This document shows, in pieces, positions 1 to 12,394 of a stretch of DNA of 64,000 bases (its first letter is position 1; each line of letters starts with the position of its first letter). The notes beneath the pieces were generated by a model. It was not told the origin of the DNA and did not search any database. It saw nothing but the letters and a program-made list of their open reading frames with translations. Position numbers and translations under genes: made by a program. The stretch is from Pogostemon cablin. Lineage: Eukaryota; Streptophyta; Magnoliopsida; Lamiales; Lamiaceae. The stretch spans positions 34,577,777 to 34,641,776 of the forward strand of contig CM042965.1 in the NCBI GenBank assembly GCA_023678885.1. Reading direction: 5' to 3'.

Positions 1-23
1 ATTATTTAATAATCAATGTTTTC

Positions 24-90
<67 letters not shown>

Positions 91-972
91 AAATGAAGGA
101 ATTTAGCCGTCATTATTGAAAATAATGTAAGTGTGTATGTGTATCTATCTCATTATTGAAACTATTGCATAACTATTCCAAGATTTTTTTTTTTTGTTGG
201 AATCTCTAACCTACTCTTGAGTTACATTAAGTAATATGTAAATCAACAATACAAATTCATCATCTTTATTCAACAATAATTCATATTAATTTTTATTTTA
301 GTTGAGATTAGGTCTACATGATATAAACAAATGATAGTTTGTCACTAGGTTAGCGTGCAACAATCAATCATTTCTGCCATTTGCCGTGTGGTAATATTTT
401 TTAATGTCCATATACAAATTATCATTATTTTCTCCCCCGATATATAATATAGATTAATTTTAATTTTATTGATTTTTTAAGACGAGAGTAATATGATAGC
501 GCTTCTTTGTATAAATAAATAAATAAATAGAAGTAATAAAGTAAGTTATATTATATGTTAGGTGAGTATAATATTTTATTTAAAGAAATTATGTTGAGAG
601 ATCATTATTTTTGTAATGGTGTATGGTGTAATGGGACAAACAAATTAAAAAAAATGAGAATATATAATGTTTTAAAAAAAAATTTAGATTATGGACAAGA
701 AAGCTATCTGAGATCCTCTCCTGATTGAAAATGAAATGAACATATATTATATGCATGATTCCTCTAGTTAAATTATTATATATAACGTACACATTATTAA
801 TGACTTGTTACAACAGCAACTATTAATTACATTAATTTTAAAAACACACTAACTTACAATTAACTATATTCGTGATATTAATATTGTCATATATATGACA
901 GTGAAATTGATGAACACGATCGAAGTGAGTTTTTTTTATCGTGATAGTCTCTTATGAACCGGATTTACAATG
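1..972. repeat. AT-rich flank with a (TA)n microsatellite
   Basis: This stretch is AT-rich and non-coding, and no conserved protein segment is visible in any frame. A perfect (TA)n microsatellite occupies about 27-87. The left LTR of the Tat-type retrotransposon begins at 973. The five bases before it (968-972, caatg) do not match the five after the other LTR (tggta), so no target-site duplication is visible. Confidence 0.8.
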
Positions 973-1581
973 TGTTGTGGCCTGTTTTTGTCACGAGGAC
1001 TCAAATGAGGTCCAACAGGAGGTAATCAATGGAAGAGAGAATAAGTCAAGAAAAATGCACTAGATTTGGCTATGGAGCCTTAATACTTTTTCATTGATAT
1101 TTTTGTTAAAGTGCAATCACCTACATTTCTTCTTGGATCTTTCCTATTTATACTTATTCTTCCCCATCTAATGAGCTTAGATGCAATTATTTGCTTCTAG
1201 ATTCTTTTTTCCAATGGTTGATTTGTCATGTCTACTATTCTAGAATCATCTCATAACAAATTTGATGATCCTATAACTTCTCTCCTTTGATTGGTGGATG
1301 TGGAATCTCATAAAACTTATAGGTAGGACCATTGCCATCCCATCCTAGCTTCTTCTCATATCCGCCTTCCTTTTCTCCATTCCCACGAGACAATATACAT
1401 AATATCCTGGGATTATTCCCTGAGAGCAATGGCCCCGGGTCTTTCCTTTATCTTTCCCAGGGATAATTCAATTGGAATCATAGTGGGCCTAGGGAGTCTC
1501 CTACTCCATCCTCCTATAGCCGGGCTTCTTGTATTGGGCTGATTTTGGAGTTACTTGGGCCGGATAAATTATCCCATAACA
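973..1581 (-). repeat. 3' LTR of the Tat-type element
   Basis: It is a direct repeat of 21812-22412 with a few point and length differences. On the minus strand it begins TGTTATGGG and ends CCACAACA, the usual TG...CA ends. A purine-rich tract (minus strand GAGGGGCTAA) lies immediately outside at 1582-1592 and serves as the plus-strand primer site. Small ORFs within it are not coding. Confidence 0.9.
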
Positions 1582-1592
1582 TTAGCCCCTCG
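1582..1592 (-). other. polypurine tract of the Tat-type element
   Basis: Read on the minus strand the bases are GAGGGGCTAA, directly before the TGTTATGGG start of the 3' LTR. Position and composition fit the polypurine tract that primes plus-strand DNA synthesis in LTR retrotransposons. Confidence 0.7.
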
Positions 1593-1857
1593 AGCTCTGA
1601 GAGTCACACACAATGGGAGTATTCGATGTCGATCCATTAGTTTTTCCTGAATCCTTTCGATTTCCTCTTGAGCTTCTTGCACTCGGCCCAATTTCAGCGA
1701 CGGTTTTCCTTTCCTTTGATCCTTTCTTTTCAATTTTTGCCTTTTCGAATTTTCTCTCTGAATTTCTAGGGTTTCTTCATCGTCTATCTTTCTTGCACGG
1801 ATCAGCTCTGAATCTCCTTTCTTCACTCCCAGGTATTGAATCATTCCTCTTTTACTT

Positions 1858-4406
1858 ATGGATTTCGATAGAGACTATATACCTTCTCCTTCTCCCTCTG
1901 GTTCAATGGCTCTTTCTCCGAATTCTTCTCCTAATTTGTCCGTCGGCGATGAAGAAATCCCCATTGATGTCTCTCCTAACATTGATATGATTACTTGTGC
2001 CGATGGCTCTGACTTCATGGCTAGTGTTTGTTATTCCAGTTTATTGTTGAAAAAATTGAATAATCTTCAATTGTATTGCCCCCCTCGATTACTCTTCACA
2101 AACCTAATTCTCAAGGTCGTATGTGCTGGCCTCCTCACGGTTATGTCGGCGCATATGAATTGATGTTGTATAATTGAGTATGTTTTTCCCTCCCTTCTGT
2201 TATCTCTCGTTTTCTTCTGTACTGGCAGATATCCCAGGCCCAGCTTGCTTCTAACGGGTGGTCTATCTTGTATTATCTACTCATCTTATTCTGACAATCT
2301 GGTTACTCTTTCTTTTCTCCCCTAGAAATTGATTTTCTTTATTCCTTTACTGCTGAAGCTAATGCTCGAGGTTGTTATTTCCTACTCCCTCGTAGTAGTC
2401 CCGGCCTTATTACCGGTATCCCCAACTCTAATAAAGGCTGAAAAAATAACTGGCTTTGGGTTTCTGGTCCTTGGGGAGGAACTACCCTTATTTGTTTATA
2501 TAGCAATTCTTCTGCCTCCTTACGGGAGGTCATCCCTAATTACTTTCAAGATTCTCCTCCTTGTGAGTGTATTTTCATATCTCTGTTGCTCTTCTTACTT
2601 TAAATCATTCGTATATCTGACTTTTGACTTTTTTGTTTCTTTCAGCCTCCGGTACTCCTTCTTCTCATAATCTTTCTCAAGGCTTTAAAGATCATTTGGA
2701 GATTGTTTCTTCCTTGCCACTCGCACAGCGTCATATGAGCATGCTCCTGACAGATAACAATCTTTAGTGTTACCAGTTATCCTCTGTTGCTTCCCCGATG
2801 ACTACCAATATTGGTATCCCCTCGATCTCTTGTTCTCCTTGTATTCTCTTCCCAGTATACTAATTACTTTTTTTCTTTCCTGCTAGGTAAACGCTTCCAT
2901 TTGGTTCCCGCAAGTGAGCATCTCGTTTCTTCCTCTACCCATCTATTCCAAAAAAATCTATCCTCTGTCCTCCTGGAGATATTTCTATCCCTAAGAAGCC
3001 CTGGGTGAATCCTTTGGATTCATTTCAAGAGAAACAAAAATCTTCTAATGATCCTAACTTGATCGATATCTCTGATGATCCCTTACCAGCTTCTGGGGAT
3101 GCAACCCTTTCTTCCTTGAAAACATTCTCCTCTCGGTCCAAAGGTAAATCTACCAAAGCAGCCCCTCGAAAAGTCTCTGGTAGACCTTCAGAAGGTTCTT
3201 CCAAATCACTTTCCGGTGTTATCCCATTTGATGGTCAATTTACTCTGTTTGGTCCAGTGGATCCTAAGAGGAATGTTTCCCTTTCCAAGGCTGATATTTC
3301 TCTGGATGGTGCTGGAGCTACATACTTCCGATCTTTGGAAACTAAAATTTCTGCCAATTTTTCTCCTTATTTGAAAACTGTTATGAACTATCCCTCCAGA
3401 TCATGGACAGAAGAAAATGCCACTGCTCTTTCTCAAATGAGTCCCCGAGCCAAATCTATGTGTGTTGTTGGTCACCTTGGTCAAGCTCCTATTTTATTGC
3501 CAACCTTTCTAAAGATACAGATAGGTTGTCCCGCGACTACCAAGTCTATACTCAGGAGTTAGAAGATTTAAAGGCTAAACTTTCTTCCATTAAACAGGAA
3601 AGCTAGATCTAACTAAAGCCCAGGATTATTTCCAAGATTAATATGACTCAGAGAAAGGGATTCGTTATCCGTCTGAGAAGTCTTTCGCTAACCTTTCCAG
3701 AAAATATGATCGGTGTCAGGAGAGTCTTTCTAGTCTGGAGGAAGAATTTCAAGCTTTGCGCTTAAACGCGTCCACTGAAAATGAGCAGTTATCTACTCAA
3801 GTACAGGTTGTTGTTGATGCTCGTTCATTCTAGTATGCCGAGTATCTAAAAGTTTTTTACTTGTTGACTCAGACACGTGAACATGCTCTGCCTGTTGCTC
3901 GCATCTTCTATTTTTGTTCAGCCTATATAACAGTAGTTGAAAAACTTGCTGGGAAATTGTATGTTGATGACTTGGAAGCTATCCGTTCTGAACTCAAAGA
4001 AAGTTTGGTAGAAGTGCCCATGCCTCCTGGGGATAGCCTGAAGAATGATCTTAATTTCGGTCTACTTGGTGCTTATTCTGGTTTTATTACTGACATACCT
4101 TCCGAGAAGAATGCTCAGTCCGAGGATTTTATTTCTTCAGCTTTTCTTGTGGAGAACATACCTGAGGCTAATATTTCTTCTGAAGTGTCTTTATTGTCAG
4201 ATAAGGCCTTCCTTTCTGAAGCTCAAGAGGAGGCAGCCAATGCCAAACTTCCCGGGGATGACCCCCCTCCTTCTTTCCAAACTGATCCTTCGATTATTTC
4301 AGCCCTTGCTCCTACTGATTCGACTGATATCATCGGTTCGGCTGGTATCGTTGGTTCTTCTGAGGATCCACTTTCCAAGACATCTGCCAATGTGACTGAG
4401 TCATGA
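1858..4406 (+). pseudogene. antisense ORF 1 of the Tat element, Transposase_28-like
   Basis: This is a plus-strand coding relic, opposite in direction to gag-pol. It starts with a Ser/Pro- and Asp-rich segment (MDFDRDYIPSPSPSGS at 1858). Around 2120-2290 there are pieces resembling HGYVGAYE and ISQAQLASNGWSIL. These look like the Pfam 'putative gypsy type transposon' domain (Transposase_28), whose members have GxYE and LAPNxWR-like motifs. An acidic, Ser-rich region follows at 3005-3420, then a short charged helix near 3550-3600, and a C-terminal open stretch at 3861-4406. Stops and frameshifts, or unrecognised introns, separate the parts. Its function in Tat elements is unknown. The family call is from memory of motif patterns. 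Confidence 0.55.
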
Positions 4407-4722
4407 TATATTTTTACTTTTTTGTTTCAGCTTCTCATGTATTCCAATTAACTTTGAATATTAATGGAAAATATTCCCATTATTTTCTGGGTTCTATATC
4501 CCCATACTATCCCCTTTTTTTATGTATGTGTGTGTGCCACATTCTCACACGATCTGAAAGTTTAATTTTGAATTTGAATTTGGCTGTCGTCATTAAGATT
4601 TTTGCCTAGGGCTCCGCAACCAACTCTTCAACTTCTTTCTCTTTTATTTCTAAAACTTCTTTTCCATTTTGCCTTCTCTCCTTTCGCACATCTTTCTCTG
4701 TCTTTTTCTTCCTTCTTCTTTC

Positions 4723-5610
4723 ATGGCTCGTAGCAATTCCGGCACCTCTCAAGAGTTCATTGTGTCCGTTCACTCCTTCGATGAGAGCCCTAAAGAATCA
4801 TTAGCCCGTGTTGTACGTCGTTCTAGTCGGAATGTAGGGTCTCGTGGTCGTGGCCGTGGCCGTGGCAGTGTCCGCGTCCGTGGCGTTCATCTTCTCAAAT
4901 TCCTGTCACTCCCCGACCTCGGCGAGCCCCTGAGCCTATTGTTACTTCGACGGCTCCTGTCATTCCGAATCCTTATGCTACTGGAGACACGTATTCTCAG
5001 CCCAGTCGGATTTTCCAACCCGATGTAGATCTTATGCACGATATTTACGGGTATAATCGTGTGCAGTTAATTGCTCCCAGCCCAAATGCCAAGATTAATG
5101 CTCCTCCTGATGGCGCGATTCCCTTCAATGAAGTATTATTTACCGCTGGACTACGATTACCTTTGCCCTCGTTTATTATATGTCTGTGTCTGTATTGGGG
5201 GATAACCCCTGTCCAAATACTCCCTGCTTCGTGGGTGAACTTGCTTGTCTTTATCTGTCTATTTTGAGTGGTAGGGCACAATTTTAATAAATCCCGTGAA
5301 ATTGATTTCCTATTTACCTTCGCCTTCTGTCATGCTGGTTACTATTTTCTGATGCCCCGAGGGCCAAAGTTAATCGGAGGAAGCGACATTGTTGGTCGCG
5401 GATGGGAGTCCTCCTGGTTTTAGCTACAGGGGCATTACTGTGCTTCGTCTAATTTTGATACTTCTCCGCTGTCTTCTTTGCTATTATGTCCTCTGTCTGG
5501 CGGTAAAAAGTTTTCTTTCTTCTAGTTTGTGTGTTCCCTTCTTTGTACTTATTTCTACTGGCTGGAATGTGTTGCCTTGCTGCCTATTTTATTGTCTATC
5601 CTTTTTCTTT
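4723..5610 (+). pseudogene. antisense ORF 2 of the Tat element, 5' half
   Basis: It opens at an ATG with MARSNSGTSQEF, followed by a basic Arg/Gly-Arg run (RGRGRGRG) at about 4843-4880. After a frameshift it continues with a Pro-rich stretch and PPDGAIPFNEV plus GLRLPLPSF (5104-5175) and GITPVQILPASW (about 5200-5235). That order of motifs again resembles the Transposase_28 'putative gypsy type transposon' domain. The reading is cut at 5610 by the CACTA element, and the remainder is at 14572-15510. The Arg/Gly run suggests nucleic-acid binding, which is inference only. Confidence 0.55.
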
Positions 5611-5639
5611 CACTATGCCAAAACTGTGGAAAGACAATG
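5611..5639 (+). repeat. left terminal inverted repeat of the CACTA element
   Basis: The first 19 bases are CACTATGCCAAAACTGTGG and the match to the other end continues to about 29 bases with two mismatches. Preceded by TTT. Confidence 0.92.
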
Positions 5640-6360
5640 GGGAATCTCCGTTGTCATACCCATCTTGCTCCGTTGTTAATCCGGGAGTTGTTAAAGCTCC
5701 AAACTTTTAACAACGGTGATTAAATCGTTGTCGTAGCATATTTTTAAAAATGGGGTATCCCCATTGTCGTAGCTCTAAATTTCCGTTGTTAAAACCTATA
5801 TTGGTTACCAAAATACTTTTTAATAATGGGGAATCCCCATTGTCGTAGCTCTATACAACAACGAGGAATCCCCGTTGTCGTAGCCATGAAGCTCCGTTGT
5901 TAATCCGGGAGTTGTTAAAGGTTATACACTTTTAACAACGGTGATTGAACAGTTGTCGTAGCTACTCTTTCACAATGAAGTTCCCCATTGTTGTTAGTTA
6001 CTTCTCCGTTGTTGTATCTTACTATGACAACGGTGATTCCCCGTTGTCGTTGCTCTTGATGCTCCATTATTGATCCGACAGTTGTTAAAAGTCCCATACT
6101 TTTAACAACGGTGTTCGAACCATTGTTGTAGCTTATCTTTAATAACGGAAAATCTCCGTTGTCGTAAACAATTACTTCGTTGTTCTTTGGGTAGTTTTTA
6201 AAACAAGCAAATTTTAACCACGGAAAATCACCGTTGTCGTAGCCTTCTTTCATAACGGTGTATCCCTGTAGTCATAGATAGTATCCCCATTGTTGTTTGA
6301 TCTATTGTTAAAACATGCAACTTTTAACAATGGGGAATTCCCATTGTTGTAGCCATTTTT
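5630..6360. repeat. subterminal repeat array of the CACTA element
   Basis: About ten or more degenerate copies of a self-complementary motif, roughly AACGG-GGAATCCCC-GTTGTCGTAG, occur in both orientations and are interspersed with TTTTAACAACGGTG boxes. In En/Spm elements the subterminal repeats bind the element's DNA-binding protein (TNPA type) and are needed for transposition. Short ORFs read through the array (for example 5915-6253 minus) are by-products of the repeats. Confidence 0.85.
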
Positions 6361-6470
6361 TTAATGCTCCAAAAATTTTAAAAATATAATACAAAAATTA
6401 TTATATATTATTGAAAATTCATCACCAATACAAATCACCCTTACACATTAAAATTTTAACTAAAAATCTA

Positions 6471-6720
6471 CTCCCTCCATCCCGGAAAAGTTTGCGCCCC
6501 TCTTTTCGGCACGGAGATTAAGAAAGTGATGACTTTTAGGGGTATAATAGTATTTTTGTAATAAATAAATGATAAAGTATTTAGATGGAGATGGTTTTTT
6601 TGTAAATAAAGTGTATGGGAAGGGTGATTGTTTTTTACTTTATATTTTTTTTGGAATGTACAAATTTTTGTGGGACAGCCCAAAATGAAAAGTGTGTCAT
6701 CTGAAAGGAGACGGAAGGAG
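6471..6720. mobile_element. Stowaway-like MITE inside the CACTA element
   Basis: The termini are CTCCCTCCATCCC and, inverted, GAGACGGAAGGAG, flanked by TA on both sides (6469-6470 and 6721-6722). A length of 250 bp, no coding capacity and TA duplications fit Stowaway-type (Tc1/mariner-derived) MITEs. Confidence 0.75.
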
Positions 6721-8980
6721 TATTGTATTCCTCAAGACAAAACTAAATCAATATCATCGTTAGTTACTAAAATTACATCTCATAAGCCTCACACAAATCT
6801 ATCACAATCTTGTACATGTAAATGTATTCTTCAAATATGGCCTTGCCACAAATTATAACGAGAATATACTAATTCTATCTCCACCTTCATTCTTCCATAT
6901 CAATAATGCTTTTGCAACTTCAATAGTAACTTCATTACCATATATTGTATAAAAATTCCTGATCAATTAAAAATGTAAAAGTAAATAAATGACTTTTGAC
7001 AATAAATGATTGAGCAAACATTCAAATATTGGAAGTTAAAAGGCAAAGATGTGATAAAACAAATAGTGGAATAGTGTATCATAAATGGTGAATTATACTT
7101 TAACAGCATCAACAAAGATGCAAGTATTTAAGAACACAAAAGAAGATTCCAAGGGTGAAAAGAGATTTTAAAGGCAAAAAACCAGTATTTAACATCACTC
7201 ATTCGCAAGAACCAAGACATAATGAAACAAGGCATCGCAGCTACAACACAAAGGTTTTTTCCCCTATCATTAAATCCACTTAAGTCCTTGCTGCTACTAT
7301 AAAATACAGCCAACATACAAGAAATATACACATAAAATTAAAATACTTATACACAACACGTAGCCAACAAGGAAGAATATAGTCAAAGTTGGCATCCAAA
7401 AAAGTAAACTATATTCAGCAATTGCAAAAAAGAAATAAAGAACCAAAATTATAATTCTTGGGATGACCTCAAAGAAGAAGAAAGATAGAGAGAGCAACAT
7501 GGAGGAAGAAATTTGTTTGTAATGCTGCCTATGCAACTCAAATCTTCACACTTTACAGCAAATATAAATATCAAGGCTATCCAAGTGCTTCTTGAATCCA
7601 ATTCAAAACTAATAAACCATAGCTAAGGATAGTATGAGAGATGGAAAATTCCTCACGCCAAATAACAAAAAAGAAGAGATGAGAAATTCCTCATACCAAA
7701 TAACAAAAAAATTGTACAAATCACAATCAAGAATAAAAATGAACCAAATTATTTTGGCTTTTCAAACCACCATATAAATAACTCTAAATTTATCCTATCA
7801 CATATATCCCCTTGATATTTCTCTTGATCTTAAAAAAAAAATTTCGCCTAAAGACTTTTTATGTTTCTTTTGATCTTAAAAAAAATTATTCTTCTAAAGA
7901 CATTTCAGCTTGCCATTTCACAAAATAAGAAAAGCAAACTGATCTTCTTAGCACGCATGATCAATGTCTTCAATTTAACAAGTAACGTAACTAACAATAA
8001 TTAGGGACATAAAATATGATCATGAAATAAGAAACATAAACTTACGCGGTGCAGAGGTTGCACCGGAATCCAAACCAAACTTTGCAAATAAAAAACCAAA
8101 ACTATTATTTAAAATCAGATAAACATATTATAATAAGAAACCTAATATCAAAGTAAATAAACACATCATAACTTCACACTCTACACACAAAACTCATTAT
8201 CACCCAAATTAAAATCCTCTGAAGTCACCTAAAAAGAAGAAATACAATATATGAGCTAGGATATATATCTCAACATCCCAAAGAATGAAAGGTCAAATAC
8301 ATTCTTTCTTTTGCGTGATTAAGAGAACATATGAGAGCAAAAACTACTCTCAACCAAAACATCTTATCTAGCAAGACACTCAAAATATTGTAATCACATG
8401 CAGAAAATAGAGCATATGAATTTTCTCAAATCGGTGCTGAAAATCACACCTGAGAAAGAGCAATAGGTAGGTTGTGCATAAGCATAAGTTAAGTCTCTCT
8501 CACCTGCATTACATTATGTATGCCCAGATCTGGCAGCATTTGGGTCATAAATTTGAGTTCCCTAATAAAACATGCATGAACACCATCATTACAAGGCTGA
8601 AAAAAATTAGGTTCAGCCAATGAAAGATCGATTAAGCTAAGATAAAGCAAGAAGCAACATAGACAAACAGGCCCAAATACTTCTTCTTTTTCCTTCACTT
8701 TTTCAAACAGATCGGACTGCCAGACCTTAAAAATACTCATCCCAGTGGATCTTTAAGTCAAATTAATGCAAGTTCACAGAAAACTAAAGAAAATACAAAT
8801 AATATGATGTGCTCCACTTTTAACGTTGAATGCAATCTATCATAAAGTTAAAATGTAACCATACCACCAAAAAAAAAGTTCTCCTATCTTTTAATATGAT
8901 GAAAGCATATATAGAATAAGTAAGAAATTGGCCACACAGTAGCAGTAGCTATTTATAAGAGAAAAATGAGTTAAAAAAAC
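6721..8980. other. CACTA interior without a recognisable gene
   Basis: AT-rich. There are short minus-strand open stretches at 7128-7536 (hydrophobic) and 8489-8740, the latter with splice-like signals (ttttttcag, CAG|GTGAGAG). They may be further captured exons, but I do not recognise a family. Confidence 0.4.
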
Positions 8981-9515
8981 CTGAGTACTGAGATCCTCTG
9001 CTCCAAGTTTACTCTGAAGAATTTTGTAATGTTTGGATCGTGCTGCAAGCTTCGATCAAGGACAGAGCTATGGCTATGGCATGATAACTAGCAGCAGTCT
9101 GGCAGATACAACAAGCATCATTTTAGGCATTAGAGAGAGAGAGAGGGATAAAAAAGAATCATATAAACTTAAGGGTCTATGAGTTTTCAGTAACATGGGC
9201 ACAGTAGCATGTAAATAAACTGTTCAGTTATGTTAAAGTCTGTCAGGTAATTTGATTGAGAAGAGTTATGAAAGTCACATGGTATCATGTTTGATTTTAA
9301 GATATATAAATGGATGAAACAAACCAGTATATAATCTGTTCCTAACACCATGCTGTTGCATTTAAGGGCTTCATGCAAATATCTAAGAGCAATGTGAACA
9401 TTTCTCATGCCCTCCTCCATCATAGCTACATTTATATAAGTAGAGGCTGTGTTTGGGTGAGAGAGCCTACATGTGAAATAAAGAACAATGCATGGTTGAC
9501 ATATCTGCCCAAGGT
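8981..9515 (-). pseudogene. captured fragment of a CLU/REC-type TPR gene
   Basis: Two minus-strand exons keep their splice sites. Exon A (9515-9325) reads RYVNHAL, then after a frameshift [16 protein letters not shown] and [20 protein letters not shown]. It ends at a GT donor at 9324. Exon B (9098-8981) follows an AG acceptor and reads TAASYHAIAIALSLIEA, then after another frameshift KLGAEDLSTQ, ending at a GT donor. These segments match the tetratricopeptide region of plant clustered-mitochondria (CLU/FRIENDLY, REDUCED CHLOROPLAST COVERAGE) proteins, where the same splice points occur. Intron 9324-9099 is retained, so the copy came from genomic DNA. At least two frameshifts make it non-functional. 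The family call rests on recalled motifs. Confidence 0.78.
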
Positions 9516-11357
9516 CTAGAACAAAATTGAGTCAAAGATTTAGGGTAATAACTACAATGATGAGAGAAGCTTTTCGTACGAAGAAGCTGGAGAAAAGTAG
9601 AATGAGAGGAAAACCCCAATTAAAAACAAGTAAATACAGACATGGCAAGAATTTATATCTTATAGAAAAGACAAAAGCAGTCTCACATGACCGACAAGAT
9701 TACTTTGAATATGTAAGTCCAGAAAGGACTTGTATTTAGCAAAATAACAAAAAATACATCATGGGTTTAATCAACATCTTGAAATCATTTTGACAACCAA
9801 CCTATCATTTTGGCAGTCAACCTATCATTTTATCGTATACGCAAATTCATAGATATAACATGACAATCAATCACAAAGGCCATGTTCTTTTAAAAGAATA
9901 CCACAGAGAAAATTCCAATCGTTAACCCATATATATGCAGATGGTAGACTAGAAAAATATGAATAAAATTTGAAGTGGTTTATCAACTATTTCAAAGGCT
10001 TAGAACAGGAACAAATTTTAGGGGGCACAGTATGTTATATGAATTTTTTAAAAGTGCGACCAGAGGAATACAGTTTTTTTCATACGATGAAATTGTGTAT
10101 GTGTCAACTTGACTATACTTCTACAAACACTGTTATTTACAAAGAAAATAAACACTTATGCCACTACTCAAAACATGAAAAATATATTTACTTTAGGTTT
10201 GGAGCAAAGAAGACGACTCTTAGAAAATGCTTAATGATCTTAAATTCCTTATATTTGAATTCCTAACAAATAAATTATACCTAACTATTATATTCAAATC
10301 ATAAGAAAGGACACCATAAATATAAAAGAGGGATTAACATTCAAGAGGAGGATAATTCGTGATCACCCTACGAAGACAACTCAGATTGACAGACATGCTT
10401 GTTACCTGGTGTAGAAGAGCAAATGCATGAAACTGTACAAGTGCAGCCTTTTTGATTGAACAACTTCTTGTACTTCATTACTCTATCTTTTGACTATCTC
10501 CGGATTTGTCTGTGAACACAACAATACGTATATTTACACTAAGAGAAGAAAACTAAAGTTTCAATTCTCACAATTAACAATTCAAACAATACATGTAGCA
10601 GAATAATACCGCTAATAAGGGTAGCACTAGCAATGTAACAATGATAACCTTTCATGACATAGAGAAATAGTTTATTATTTTCATCCTATAACACAATATC
10701 ACTATACAAGAACCTAATTGGAAAAGGAAACCTATCCGCAATAGGTACCTCGTCAGTAGAGGGTGAAAGCTACTTTATCATTAGATAAACCATCCCTCTT
10801 AAACCAATATCTCTAGAGTGAAACAGCTTGGTGACAGCAAAAAAAACTTATGTGGCTTCAACCTACAAATTAGACTTGAAAAGCTAAGCAATGCTATTAA
10901 ATAAAAAAAGTAAAGAACATATAGCTTAATGTAAAAAATAAATAATGATAAACCAAGAAGGATGACCACTTTGTCATGCTAACCATTGGAATTATTAAAA
11001 ATCCTGACCATGGCTAATGAGGTCGACTGATGAACATTTCAAAAGAGAGTTGTGCGAATTCAGCTAGCCAAACAGCATTGCCAAAAGAAGCAAAAGGACA
11101 AGTTACAAGTGTTATAACACTTTTTTTTTAAATACAACCTTTAATTGCTTATAGTAGAAAAATAATATGAATGCACCTTGTGTGTTGTAATTACAATATT
11201 ATAATAATGAATACATGGAAAAAAGAATGTCTAATACATATAAATCCTCATCTAGCATGTTCTGATTTTAATGTACAGTAAAGGTAAATGCGTTTAGTGA
11301 GTAAATATGATAATGCAAGTGAGAGTGTCTGTATGTGTGTTACAGCTTCAGAGGTTA
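9516..11357. other. CACTA interior without a recognisable gene
   Basis: AT-rich, with small open frames (9527-9739 plus, 9970-10266 plus) that show no known motif. On the minus strand around 10381-10470 an exon-like stretch (CSIKKAALVQFHAFALLHQ) ends at a possible GT donor. It could be an upstream exon of the captured gene, but I cannot support that. Confidence 0.35.
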
Positions 11358-11708
11358 TGACAGAGAGTTATTTTAGTATTTTATTTCTAGTCAATAATTT
11401 ACTTGGTTTAGAATATTTGATTTCTTATTTCCTTATTTCCTATTTCTGCCATATTAGTAATTAGGGTTAGGGTTGTGATTGTGGGCTTGGCCTCTTTAAA
11501 TACCGTATGTTATTGTAGGAGGAAAACATCAATAAGAAATATCTATTTGCAGCCTTAATTGGTTTGTGGCAGAGTTATCTCTGTGGCCTTCTTTGAAGGA
11601 GTGCAGCCTTCAGGCTTGTGGCGGAGAATTCATTCTCCGTGGCCCTCTAGAGGGATTATTTTCGTGTCTTTTATTTATTTTATTTATTGAGTGTGTGCAT
11701 CTCTATCA
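11358..11708 (+). repeat. left LTR of the TRIM-like element
   Basis: A direct repeat of 12395-12745 of exactly equal length (351 bp), with only a handful of substitutions seen by eye, so the insertion is comparatively young. Confidence 0.9.
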
Positions 11709-12394
11709 ATTGGTCCGACCTGCCATCTCTCTTCATCAATAGACCATTGGGAAAGAGAGATTCGACTCAGTGGTAATAGAGAGAGCAATAACATTAAGAG
11801 GGTTTTGGGTAACACTACGGCTATCTTGACTGCCCAATGTGCAAAATTATCCAACATGGAGAACAAACTTGATCTCGTCCTCCAGAAATTGGAGGGGTTC
11901 AGGTTGATGGGATCACCACCTTTGCCGCCACTACCAACACCTATTGATGCGATGTTTGTTTCCGAGGGCAACCAACCTGCCACGCAACATGGGTCGTCCC
12001 TTCCTGCAGCCGTGCCTGTGCCACTACACTGGCTCTGGTTTCGCCACCCAAGTCGGTCACGCTACTTCGGATGGAACTTCCGCTGCATGTGGTTCCACCA
12101 CCCCCTTTGGTCAAGCTACCAACAAGGATGGAACTTCCACTTTTTTTTTGGTTTAGACCCGAAGGGCAGGCTTGAACCCACAGACTAATTTTTTTTTGTT
12201 CACGACTCTCCCTTGTGTGGCCACGTGGAAATTTGTGTTCTGCCTGTTCTATTAGAGAATGATGTTGGGGAACTCTTAGGGTCCATCGACCCCTTCGCGA
12301 AAGAGACCCAACTTTCCCTTCCAATCACCGTTGAACCGGATGGATATGGTTAATTGCAGCCTTGGGGTCAAGGCTGTTTGGAGGGGAAGGCAAT

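Noticed and set aside
5915..6253. 112-codon minus-strand frame (YDNGDFPLLK repeats) as a repeat protein
   Set aside because: It is a by-product of the CACTA subterminal repeat array.
7128..7536. Hydrophobic minus-strand frames as a membrane protein
   Set aside because: The frames are short, AT-driven and overlap out of frame; no family could be recognised.
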